From assembly GCA_900553055.1 (NCBI GenBank), contig USBV01000037.1:1-11918 (forward strand): a stretch of 11,918 nt of DNA, written 5' to 3'. Positions 1-6,172 of this stretch are shown here, in pieces. Source of the stretch: an uncultured Phascolarctobacterium sp. GTDB lineage: Bacteria > Bacillota > Negativicutes > Acidaminococcales > Acidaminococcaceae. Every line of letters starts with the position of its first letter. The first letter of the stretch is position 1. A model generated the notes under the pieces. It was not told the DNA's origin. It was given only the letters and a program-made list of their open reading frames with translations, and searched no databases. The position numbers and the translations under genes were made by a program.

Positions 1-246
1 TGATTGCTTCAATCTCATCAGTGCATATTGTACATCTTATGTGTGTGTGTTTAATAGAGTCCAGATTATCACATATATAATCAGCTATGTGCGAAAGGCA
101 GTATACATAAGCATCAGGCACTTTAATTATAATGTCACCGACTAGTTCGCGTTCAATTCCAAGGTTCATAATTGCACCAAGGTAATCACGGTGGTTAAGC
201 TGTTCAGCAAATTTGACGGATAATGGGCTTATTCGGATAGTTGAGA
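1..246 (-). pseudogene. YlmH-like S4-domain RNA-binding protein, internal fragment
   Basis: Read on the minus strand from about position 246 down to 2, an open frame encodes a stretch containing IRISP, HRDYLGAIMNLGIER, GDI, YVYCLSHIADYI and DNLDSIKHT. This is the characteristic middle part of YlmH, an RNA-binding protein with an S4 domain found near Firmicute cell-division genes; the S4 domain itself would lie beyond position 1. There is no start codon. The N-terminal part is replaced by the dcuC reading frame, and the joint falls within roughly 241-252. Its codons (several ATA, AGA) are more AT-rich than those of neighbouring genes, which suggests another source. The family call rests on remembered motifs. 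Whether the fragment is a real recombinant or an assembly artefact cannot be told here. Confidence 0.72.
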
Positions 247-1314
247 TAGGGTAACCAGCATCATAGCCATAGGACCGAAGCCCAGGCTTTGGCTGCCGTC
301 GATCATGGCTTTAATGGTGCCCATGGAAATGAGGCCCTTAGCAAAGGTTTGACCTGCTACGACCAGGGTAATTACGTTAGCCATTTGCAGACCTAAGCCA
401 TCGAAGAAGGTTTGGATATCGCCCAAAACCTTGTGGCCGTCGCGCCAACGAATATATTCGCAAATCACACCGATGAAGAGGCCGATAAACATAGCCATAA
501 CGATGTTCATCTTAATCCAGGTGATCCACAGGGAGCTGAAGCTCAAAATTAAAGCGAGAGGAATAACGGGCAGGATAGCGTAAATAGCCGGTGCAGTATC
601 GGATTCGTCCTTAACGGTTTCTACGTCAATGGGCTTAACAACGTGGCCATCAAGCTTATCCATATATTTTTGAGTCAGATAATGCAGCACGCCTACAACT
701 ACGAAGGCTACGGCAACGATGGGAACCTGATAATGGCTCCAATAGAAAACGGGGTCCACACCAGCAGTTTCGGCGGACAAAATCGTACCGGTGTCACTGG
801 GGCTCCAGTCGAAGCATAGGGTAGTAGCAACAGCTGCGGTTGCAGACAGGCGAGAAACACCCAAGCCAATCAAAATGGGGAACATGGTTACCATCAAGAG
901 CATGGCTAAGCCGGAGGCGCTGTTGATGCAAAGACCGATGAGCATACCAACGATCCAGGTGGCGCTCATAACGATATAGGGGGATTTCAGGGCCAACAGG
1001 GGTTTAATGGTGAGGCGAACCAACGCACGGGATGCACCGATCTTATCCATATATTTGGCGAAGGCGCCTACGGACATAATGTTTAGGCCCAACTTGCCTA
1101 CATTGGAGCTTAAGGTTGCGCGGATAAACTCAAAGGCATCCAAAAATACGGAACCAGTAGTAGCCTTAGCTCCTAGAATTTGGCCATAACCTAAAATAGA
1201 AGCCAGCCACATCAAAATCATACCGCCCAAAAAGAGCACGGGTTGGGGTTTGAACTTTTTGTAGATGAGATAGCCAACCCAAAAAGTTACCACAGCAGAA
1301 ATAACAACACCCAT
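229..1314 (-). CDS. dcuC: DcuC-type C4-dicarboxylate transporter, C-terminally truncated
   Basis: Anaerobic C4-dicarboxylate carrier of the inner membrane, related to E. coli DcuC (fumarate/succinate exchange or succinate efflux). The product is hydrophobic throughout. It carries family-like segments such as VLFLGGMILM near the N-terminus, SPYIVMSATW, SASGLAMLLMVTMFP, a WSPSDTGTIL stretch in the middle and APAIYAILPVIPL. The family is normally about 450-460 residues; here the frame stops after about 361 with a short non-family tail (QLSE), so the last ~100 residues are missing and YlmH-like sequence follows. I prefer the ATG at 1314 to the one at 1323, because AAAGGA lies 8 nt before the former but abuts the latter. 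As written it would probably not work as a transporter. Confidence 0.82.
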   Translation of the reverse strand: MGVVISAVVTFWVGYLIYKKFKPQPVLFLGGMILMWLASILGYGQILGAKATTGSVFLDAFEFIRATLSSNVGKLGLNIMSVGAFAKYMDKIGASRALVRLTIKPLLALKSPYIVMSATWIVGMLIGLCINSASGLAMLLMVTMFPILIGLGVSRLSATAAVATTLCFDWSPSDTGTILSAETAGVDPVFYWSHYQVPIVAVAFVVVGVLHYLTQKYMDKLDGHVVKPIDVETVKDESDTAPAIYAILPVIPLALILSFSSLWITWIKMNIVMAMFIGLFIGVICEYIRWRDGHKVLGDIQTFFDGLGLQMANVITLVVAGQTFAKGLISMGTIKAMIDGSQSLGFGPMAMMLVTLSQLSE

Positions 1315-1336
1315 TTGCAACATCCTTTCTTTACAT

Positions 1337-1354
1337 AATTTTTGTGCAAAAATT
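1337..1354. promoter_or_regulatory. Palindrome in the dcuC leader
   Basis: AATTTTTG-TG-CAAAAATT is a perfect 8+2+8 inverted repeat. It lies just downstream of the predicted dcuC transcription start and about 23 bp before the start codon. It could be an operator or a weak AU-rich hairpin in the mRNA. No known regulator consensus is matched convincingly. Confidence 0.4.
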
Positions 1355-1364
1355 TGGTAAATAT

Positions 1365-1394
1365 ATTATATCATGAATGAGCAGATGGGGGCAA
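1365..1394 (-). promoter_or_regulatory. dcuC promoter
   Basis: On the minus strand there is a perfect -10 TATAAT (1365-1370) with a TTGCCC -35-like hexamer (1389-1394) 18 bp upstream. The predicted start is near 1358, giving a leader of about 45 nt. The -35 box overlaps the outer edge of the cbiK terminator. Confidence 0.55.
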
Positions 1395-1395
1395 G

Positions 1396-1434
1396 AAAAA
1401 CCTGCCTTTTTTGTGTTTACAGAAAAGACAGGTT
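1396..1434 (-). terminator. Intrinsic terminator of cbiK
   Basis: On the minus strand AACCTGTCTTTT pairs with AAAAGGCAGGTT (12 bp including one G-U pair, loop of 12 nt) and runs straight into TTTTTC. It lies 38 bp past the cbiK stop codon and separates cbiK from dcuC. Confidence 0.8.
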
Positions 1435-1471
1435 CTAATGCAATGGACAATTATAATAAAAAATATATAAT

Positions 1472-2281
1472 TTATGCTTTTTCGCTGCTTGCTAATGCTT
1501 GAAGAGCGTGCTGGATGTAAAGCTTTTGAATCGTGGGATAGCGGCCAATACCATTTAAATGGCCTGTAGTAGTGATGCCGAGAGCTTCGATTTGGGATTT
1601 CCAGCTGTCGGGCTCATCGCTGTACATATCATTGTTAGCGTGGTCTCCGGCAACCACCATCAGGGGATAGAGGTGCACATGTTTATAGCCTCGCTCTTGT
1701 AAACGCTCGAGCACAGTGGCAAAATTAGGTGTGTCTTCATCCTCGACTGTCCCTACTAGAACAGGGGCCTGGCAGGCGTCAAACAGCTCCTGTAGCTTTA
1801 CATAGGTGTAGCCATGGGCAGCGTTATTGGCTCTGGGAGTGCCATGCCCCATAAAGATGACGCCTTCACCTGGGGCTAAGGGCGGAAGCTGCTCCAAAAG
1901 AGCATTGACAGCGAGCTGATAATCTTGCTCGTCGACAATTAGCGGTCTACTGATAATGATATCCTTAAAGAGGGGCAGAAATTGTTCTTTAATTGCCAAG
2001 ATTTTTTGTTCGAACTCTTCACCATGGAGCAAATGAGTGGGAGCAATGACAACCTCCTCATAGCCAGCCTGCGCCAGCTTGCTAAGGGCTGCTTCCACAT
2101 CATCCACTAAAATGCCACGGGTTGCTAAACGCTTGCGAATGATGTTAGAGGTAAAGGCGCGATATTGGTCAAAGTCAGGAAAGGCAGTGGCTAAGGCTGC
2201 TTCAATGCCGCCGATATCCAGCTTGCGGGTTTCGTCAAAGGTGGAACCAAAGCTGATGACTACTAATGCTTTTTTATTCAT
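1472..2281 (-). CDS. cbiK: Sirohydrochlorin cobaltochelatase CbiK, cytoplasmic
   Basis: Inserts Co(II) into sirohydrochlorin, an early step of the oxygen-independent cobalamin pathway; enzymes of this family can also insert iron. The 269-residue length matches the family. Visible landmarks are the N-terminal SFGSTFDETR, then MGHGTPR with His146, VGTVE with Glu180, and VAGDHANNDM with His214. The His/Glu/His set corresponds to the metal-binding residues known from Salmonella CbiK. There is no signal peptide, so it acts in the cytoplasm. The ATG at 2281 is chosen because GAGGT lies 5 nt before it; an in-frame ATG at 2293 would sit on top of that ribosome site. It is a single-gene unit with its own promoter and terminator. 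No other cobalamin genes are in the window. Confidence 0.92.
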   Translation of the reverse strand: MNKKALVVISFGSTFDETRKLDIGGIEAALATAFPDFDQYRAFTSNIIRKRLATRGILVDDVEAALSKLAQAGYEEVVIAPTHLLHGEEFEQKILAIKEQFLPLFKDIIISRPLIVDEQDYQLAVNALLEQLPPLAPGEGVIFMGHGTPRANNAAHGYTYVKLQELFDACQAPVLVGTVEDEDTPNFATVLERLQERGYKHVHLYPLMVVAGDHANNDMYSDEPDSWKSQIEALGITTTGHLNGIGRYPTIQKLYIQHALQALASSEKA

Positions 2282-2313
2282 AATGAACCTCATTTCAATT
2301 ATTTTGTGCTTCT

Positions 2314-2319
2314 ATTATA
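2314..2319 (-). promoter_or_regulatory. cbiK promoter (-10 box)
   Basis: A perfect TATAAT on the minus strand, about 32 bp before the cbiK start codon. The -35 region would fall in the T-run of the upstream terminator and is weak. The short leader (about 25 nt) leaves no room for a cobalamin riboswitch. Confidence 0.5.
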
Positions 2320-2336
2320 GCATAATTTGCTTTAGT

Positions 2337-2371
2337 AAAAAAATACTCTCCGTCAGCTACGGGCGGAGAGT
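2337..2371 (-). terminator. Intrinsic terminator of the exported cbiK paralogue
   Basis: ACTCTCCG (2345-2352) pairs with CGGAGAGT (2364-2371) around an 11-nt loop. On the minus strand the stem is followed by ATTTTTTT (2337-2344). It lies about 29 bp after the stop codon at 2400 and before the cbiK promoter. Confidence 0.85.
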
Positions 2372-2399
2372 AGAAGATATTTTATTGCTTTGAGTATGC

Positions 2400-3389
2400 T
2401 TATTTGTGCAGTGCTTCCCAGGCTTGGTCAGCTTTTTCTACGAAGAGCTTGCGTACAGCTTCGTTTTCGCCAAGACCATGGATGTAAGCATCAACCTTAA
2501 AGCCTTCCTTTTCCAGGATGGATTTGAAGGAATCTGGCTCATCACCAGCCATATCGTTGTTAGCGTGGTCACCAGCCACCATCATTAAAGGCATCAGAGT
2601 TACATTTTTAATCTTTTTAGCCTTCAGCTGCGGAATAACAGTTTCCAGATGGGGCCAGCCTTCTACGGAGAAAATCAAAACATTTTCATAGCCCAGCTCG
2701 TTTAAACGGTCCTGCATAACTGCGTAATAAGCGTTGGCAGGATGGGGAGTGCCATGAGCCATTACCAGCACGGCGTCCTTTTTACCTAATTTCGGGAATT
2801 GGGTGGACAGAGCCTTCATGGTTGCAGTAATATCGTCATCCTGACCTTCTTGGCCTTGCCAATACATCAGCGGGGTACCAAAGGATGCATGTTTGAAATC
2901 ATTTTTATGCATTTGGTAAACGGCATCCTTGTAAGCATATTCCATGCCGGGAATGATATCCAAGGAGGTCATGGCTACGCAGGAATAGCCTTCCTTTTTC
3001 AGTTGGGCAAGGGCTTCTTCGGGAGTAGGATAGGTAATACCTTCCTTTGCTTTAATGCGGTCAATAATAATATGGGAGGTGAAGGCGGTTACTACCTTAA
3101 CGCCGGGATGAGCAGCTTTAATTGCTTCTACAGTAGCATCGATAGTTTTTTCGCGAGTATCCTTGAAGGTGGTGCCGAAGCTCATTACAACGATGGCAGA
3201 TTTGTCGGGCAGGTTGGCCAAAGCAGCGTTAGTGTTGGACTTTACACCAATTTCAGTAGCCATGAGCAGGGCTGGGGTAGCAGTTTTTACTTCATCGCTA
3301 AGCTGATAAGCAGCATGGCTGGTAGCAGCAAAGCCTAACAGGGCTGCACAGGTCATAGTTGCAACGGCGAGTTTTTTTAAGGATTTCAT
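2400..3389 (-). CDS. Exported (periplasmic) CbiK-type chelatase
   Basis: A second member of the CbiK family, 329 residues, with an N-terminal Sec signal peptide: MKSLKK, then a hydrophobic core, then ATSHA-A, cleaved after about residue 26. The mature protein keeps the full active-site set: MSFGTTFKDTRE, AHGTP with His212, FSVEG with Glu243 and VAGDHANNDM with His275. The spacing is close to that of its cytoplasmic neighbour. Exported CbiK proteins are known from Desulfovibrio (CbiK-P), where a role outside cobalamin synthesis, in iron or haem handling, has been proposed; applying that here is inference. About 35 extra residues separate the signal peptide from the chelatase fold. GGAG lies 10 nt before the ATG. 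It has its own consensus promoter and terminator, so it is not simply co-transcribed with cbiK. Confidence 0.9.
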   Translation of the reverse strand: MKSLKKLAVATMTCAALLGFAATSHAAYQLSDEVKTATPALLMATEIGVKSNTNAALANLPDKSAIVVMSFGTTFKDTREKTIDATVEAIKAAHPGVKVVTAFTSHIIIDRIKAKEGITYPTPEEALAQLKKEGYSCVAMTSLDIIPGMEYAYKDAVYQMHKNDFKHASFGTPLMYWQGQEGQDDDITATMKALSTQFPKLGKKDAVLVMAHGTPHPANAYYAVMQDRLNELGYENVLIFSVEGWPHLETVIPQLKAKKIKNVTLMPLMMVAGDHANNDMAGDEPDSFKSILEKEGFKVDAYIHGLGENEAVRKLFVEKADQAWEALHK

Positions 3390-3413
3390 AAATACACACT
3401 CCTTTAATGTATT

Positions 3414-3460
3414 AGATAAGGGATTGGGATTATCTCTAGATATACATAATAAAGTCTAGA
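3414..3460. promoter_or_regulatory. Repeats in the leader of the exported chelatase gene
   Basis: AGATAA and TTATCT form an inverted repeat with a 10-nt spacer (3414-3435). Two copies of the palindrome TCTAGA (3435-3440 and 3455-3460) lie exactly 20 bp apart, two helical turns, just downstream of the predicted transcription start. The position suits a repressor operator or an mRNA structure. I cannot match it to a known box. Confidence 0.35.
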
Positions 3461-3477
3461 TTGCTCTCTTTCTTAAG

Positions 3478-3505
3478 ATTATATCACGAATAAATAAGAT
3501 GTCAA
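3478..3505 (-). promoter_or_regulatory. Consensus sigma-A promoter of the exported chelatase gene
   Basis: On the minus strand TTGACA (3500-3505), a 16-bp spacer and TATAAT (3478-3483) give a full-consensus promoter. The predicted start is near 3471, leaving an untranslated leader of about 80 nt, long for this window. So strong a core promoter would usually need a repressor if expression is conditional. Confidence 0.8.
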
Positions 3506-3548
3506 TAATAATAAGAACTAATTTTATTAAGAGTTTTAAGTCGAAAAG

Positions 3549-3586
3549 AAAAATCCCGAACAGGGCAGTTTTGTCCTGTTCGGGAT
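3549..3586 (-). terminator. Intrinsic terminator of the DtxR / exported protein unit
   Basis: ATCCCGAACAGG (3553-3564) pairs perfectly with CCTGTTCGGGAT (3575-3586) around a 10-nt loop. The minus-strand stem is followed by TTTTCTTTTC. It lies 14 bp past the stop codon at 3600. Confidence 0.9.
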
Positions 3587-3599
3587 GGTATTATAAGGC

Positions 3600-4253
3600 T
3601 TATTTTTTAATCAAGGCTTTAATAAAATCATTGGTGGAGCGGCCCAGTATTCCTGCAGTATCGCTTTCGTATTCACGTTCTCTTTTGTCCATAACATTAG
3701 CGATAACAGCTGCAGTTTCAAGGTCATAAACATTATAGATTACGTCCATCACAGCATTGTTGTGGTAGGAGTCGGGAACCCAAACCTGATGGGTGATGGG
3801 GATTTCCACATAATGCTCCCTTCCCCAGGAATCCTTGCGCTTTTCCTTAATGTATTCGGTTTTTTGCTCATAGTGTCCGGGAACAACGTAACGGCGATAG
3901 CCTAAATAATTGATAGTAATACGAGCTTCTACAGTTTTAGGAGCCTTTTTATTGCGCTTCAAAAGGCTTTCCTGCTCACCCGTTGGTGCTATGGGACCGC
4001 CAGGGCGTTCATCGGTGAGAATTAAATTTGCTTTGCCGGCAGCGCTATAGAGAGCAGAAAGTACTTTTTCTTCTGCCAATTCTTCTGCATGAAAGCTGCC
4101 AGCAGTTTCCGGATGAGCGTTGGTAATAACCGTAACCTTTACATTGCGCAGATTACTAAAATCATAGGAGAGGTGACGATAGAGCTTGGGCCCTGCAGCT
4201 GCACTGAGGCAGAACATGCAAAGGGCTAGAACAAGTAAAAATATTCTTTTCAT
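3600..4253 (-). CDS. Exported protein of unknown function
   Basis: I do not recognise this 217-residue protein. A clear signal peptide (MKRIFLLVLALCMFCLSAAA, cleaved before about Gly21) sends it out of the cytoplasm. The two Cys in the hydrophobic core do not form a proper lipobox, so a soluble periplasmic protein is likelier than a lipoprotein. The mature part has VKVTVITNAH near its start, a middle segment rich in Tyr, Lys and Arg (YLGYRRYVVPGHYEQKTEY) and a C-terminal YNVYDLETAAVIANVMDKRE block ending in a basic tail. AAGGAAGG lies 6 nt before the ATG. It follows the DtxR-type regulator by 36 nt on the same strand with no terminator between, so the two are probably co-transcribed and it may take part in metal homeostasis. 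That function is inferred from position only. Confidence 0.85.
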   Translation of the reverse strand: MKRIFLLVLALCMFCLSAAAGPKLYRHLSYDFSNLRNVKVTVITNAHPETAGSFHAEELAEEKVLSALYSAAGKANLILTDERPGGPIAPTGEQESLLKRNKKAPKTVEARITINYLGYRRYVVPGHYEQKTEYIKEKRKDSWGREHYVEIPITHQVWVPDSYHNNAVMDVIYNVYDLETAAVIANVMDKREREYESDTAGILGRSTNDFIKALIKK

Positions 4254-4289
4254 AGGGCACCTTCCTTATTATTAAATTAAGCTACAGCC

Positions 4290-4667
4290 TTACTTAGCTT
4301 TTTTCTGAGAGAGCTGAGCTTTGATACCGGCAAAGGTTTCAGGGCTGATGATATGCTCGATACGACAAGCATCCTTTTCGGCGATTTCCGCATCAACGCC
4401 CAAGACTTCATTGATGAAACGAGTGAGAGTTACATGACGGTCATACACAGCGGTAGCCTTTTTCAGACCTTCCTTAGTTAGCAAAATAGAGCCGTCCGGA
4501 TGCATGATGATATAATTATAGCGTTTTAAAATGCTCATGGCACGGCTGACGCTGGCTTTAGTAAATTGCATGGCTTCAGCAATATCAATAGAACGAACAC
4601 TGCCATTCTTTTTAATGAGAACGAGAATTGTTTCCAGGTAGTTTTCACCTGATTCGAGTAGAGCCAT
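4290..4667 (-). CDS. DtxR/MntR-family metal-dependent repressor
   Basis: Metal-activated DNA-binding regulator of 125 residues: an N-terminal winged helix (about residues 1-65, with a recognition-helix region near TKASVSRAMSILKRY) and a helical metal-binding and dimerisation domain (about 66-125). It has no C-terminal SH3-like domain, so it is MntR-sized rather than full DtxR-sized. Aligning by eye, ligand positions are Asn9 (Asp in MntR, Met in DtxR), Glu12, His78, Cys101 (Cys in DtxR, Glu in MntR), Glu104 and His105; the block DACRIEH resembles that of DtxR/IdeR. Iron specificity is therefore as likely as manganese. The ATG at 4667 is chosen because GGAGG lies 8 nt before it; a longer frame to 4757 has an unrelated, implausible N-terminus. 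It likely heads a unit with the exported protein. Confidence 0.88.
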   Translation of the reverse strand: MALLESGENYLETILVLIKKNGSVRSIDIAEAMQFTKASVSRAMSILKRYNYIIMHPDGSILLTKEGLKKATAVYDRHVTLTRFINEVLGVDAEIAEKDACRIEHIISPETFAGIKAQLSQKKAK

Positions 4668-4728
4668 CGGTAAAACCTCCAAGCTAAGTGAGAGTGATTG
4701 TAGCCAAAAAAACAAGCTATTATTCTTT

Positions 4729-4737
4729 ATTTTAGCA
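4729..4737 (-). promoter_or_regulatory. Possible extended -10 promoter of the DtxR-type gene
   Basis: The minus strand reads TGCTAAAAT, an extended -10 element (TGn plus TAAAAT) about 60 bp before the start codon, with no good -35. A second weaker candidate is TACAAT at 4697-4702. Confidence 0.35.
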
Positions 4738-4754
4738 TATTTAGTCACACCCGT

Positions 4755-4775
4755 CACTAGTTAATAGTGTATAAT
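4755..4775 (+). promoter_or_regulatory. Divergent promoter region with inverted repeat
   Basis: A plus-strand TATAAT (4770-4775) lies 27 bp before the methyltransferase ATG. It is preceded at once by CACTA-GTTAA-TAGTG (4755-4769), an inverted repeat set between the two divergent promoters. It could be an operator for the adjacent metalloregulator, but the match to known DtxR or MntR boxes is not convincing. Confidence 0.4.
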
Positions 4776-4802
4776 AAGATAAATAAAGTTGGAGGTCGCA
4801 CA

Positions 4803-5871
4803 ATGTTAGATTTTATGATAGAAAAAATTAGTGTTTGGGATGCGTTGCGTACTGCGCAAAAGTCCATCGTGCTGTATGGCATGGGTAATGGTGCGGATAA
4901 GATTCTCGATTGGTGTGCGGATAATAAGGTACAGGTACAGGGCGTTTTTGCTAGCGACGAATTCGTACGGGGGCAGCAGTTTCGCGGCTTCACTGTAGAA
5001 CGCTATGATGCTATCAAGGAGCGCTTAGGCGAGGAGCTTTTGGTAGTAATCGCTTTCGCCAGTGAAAGGCCGGAGGTGCTGGCTCGCTTTCGCGAGCTGG
5101 CTAGCGAGCAGGAGGTGGTGGCGCCGCATTTGCCACTGTTCGAGGAGGAAGAGGTGGTAAGCAGCGAGTGGCTAGTAAAACACGAGCAGGAGCTAAAGCT
5201 GGTGTATGCGCGTTTGGCGGATGCTGCGTCGAAGAAGGTTTTTGCCAATACCTTGAACTATAAGCTGAGCGGTAAAATCAGCTACTTGTTTGACTGTGAA
5301 AGCGAGCGGCAGAAGGATTTGCGCCAGCTAATCCGTCCTGACGCGAGCGAGGTTTATTTGGATTTGGGCGCGTACAATGGCGACACGATTCAAGAATTAG
5401 GTGAGCTGACAAATTGGCACTGGCGTGAGGTGGTGGCAGTGGAGCCGGATAGGCGCAACTGCCGCAAGCTGCGCGCTCGCGCAGCGCGGCCTTTCTGTGG
5501 AGGTACACGAAAGCGGCATTTGGGATGTTGCGGGTGAGCTCAGCTTTAGCGACAGTGGTGGACGTCAGTCCACCTTTATTGGCGCTAGTAAAAGGGTGGT
5601 GCCGGTGACTACGATTGACATTGTAGCGGCTGGGCGCCCTATCTCCTATATTAAAATGGATGTGGAGGGAGCGGAGGTGCAGGCGCTCGCGGGCGGCGCC
5701 AAAACCATTAGTAAGTATGCGCCGAAGCTTTTTGTTGCTGCCTATCACTATGATGTAGATTTGTTCCGTTTGCCACAGCTCATGTGGCAGTTAGTGCCCG
5801 ATTATAAAATCTACCTGCGCAAGCATCCCTATGTGCCGGGCTGGGAGCTAAATTTTATCGCTGTGAAGTAA
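4803..5871 (+). pseudogene. FkbM-family SAM-dependent methyltransferase, frameshifted
   Basis: The N-terminal ~110 residues form a nucleotide-binding-like region (SIVLYGMGNGADKILDW). The FkbM methyltransferase domain follows, with SAM-binding VYLDLGAYNGDT (about residues 184-195) and VVAVEPD (210-216). After about residue 224 this frame runs off into non-family sequence and stops at 5537. The family sequence continues in another frame from about 5473: QRGLSVEVHESGIWD, then ISYIKMDVEGAEVQAL, then a typical C-terminus to 5871. A lost GC dinucleotide in the GCGCGC run at 5471-5476 (or one extra base) explains the break; repaired, the protein would be about 357 residues. GGAGG lies 7 nt before the ATG at 4803. 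G+C content and GCG/GAG use exceed those of the flanking genes, suggesting transfer. The acceptor is unknown; FkbM enzymes often O-methylate sugars or secondary metabolites. Confidence 0.82.
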
Positions 5872-5881
5872 GAGGCCTGAT

Positions 5882-5932
5882 AAATGTGTATTTAAAGTAT
5901 GATTGCTATCGTTTTAGATACACATTTTTCTT
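5882..5932 (+). terminator. Intrinsic terminator of the methyltransferase gene
   Basis: AAATGTGTAT, T, TAAA (5882-5896) pairs with TTTA, G, ATACACATTT (5913-5927): 15 bp including one G-U pair. It is followed by TTTCTTT and starts 10 bp past the stop codon. Confidence 0.8.
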
Positions 5933-6172
5933 TGCTATAAGCGGGACATAAAAAGTCCATACAGGACAAAAATGGTCACATGTAAAGCCGTGGTGGAATG
6001 TCTACCCAATAAGCGTAAATGTGACACAAAAAGTTAAAAATATGTTAAAGTTTTGTAAAGTGTAAGCAGGAAGAAATCGGACTGTAGCGAATTTTTCTAA
6101 TAAGGGTGTAGAATGTCGTTTACACTAGTAAATTAAATATCAACGAAGATAAGGAAAAAGGAGTGTTTGTGA
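5933..6172 (+). promoter_or_regulatory. Leader region of the ABC importer operon
   Basis: The gap between the methyltransferase stop and the importer has no convincing gene apart from the terminator at its left end. It holds GGAC/GTCC repeats that can pair in two alternative ways (5944-5968), GTCACAT and ATGTGAC 7-bp arms about 38 bp apart (5975-6026), a TTTAC-ACTA-GTAAA inverted repeat (6119-6132) and a strong ribosome site (AAAAGGAG) before the ATG at 6173. TAGAAT near 6108 is the best -10 candidate but lacks a good -35. No known riboswitch class was recognised. Confidence 0.4.

Noticed and set aside
2799..3338. Plus-strand open frame of 179 codons opposite the exported chelatase
   Set aside because: It is the antisense shadow of a well-supported gene; the sequence has no family features.
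1472..3389. Tandem cbiK as an assembly duplication
   Set aside because: The two proteins differ widely in sequence and length, and only one has a signal peptide, so they are true paralogues.
2281..3500. Cobalamin riboswitch before either cbiK gene
   Set aside because: The leaders are about 25 and 80 nt, too short for the usual cobalamin aptamer, and no conserved core was seen.
4668..4757. Longer start for the DtxR-type protein at 4757
   Set aside because: The added 30 residues are unlike the family, cover the predicted promoter, and lack a ribosome site, whereas GGAGG lies 8 nt before 4667.
5278..5748. Minus-strand open frame across the methyltransferase
   Set aside because: It lies opposite two frames of a recognisable FkbM protein and has an arbitrary Arg/His/Pro-rich composition typical of GC-rich antisense.
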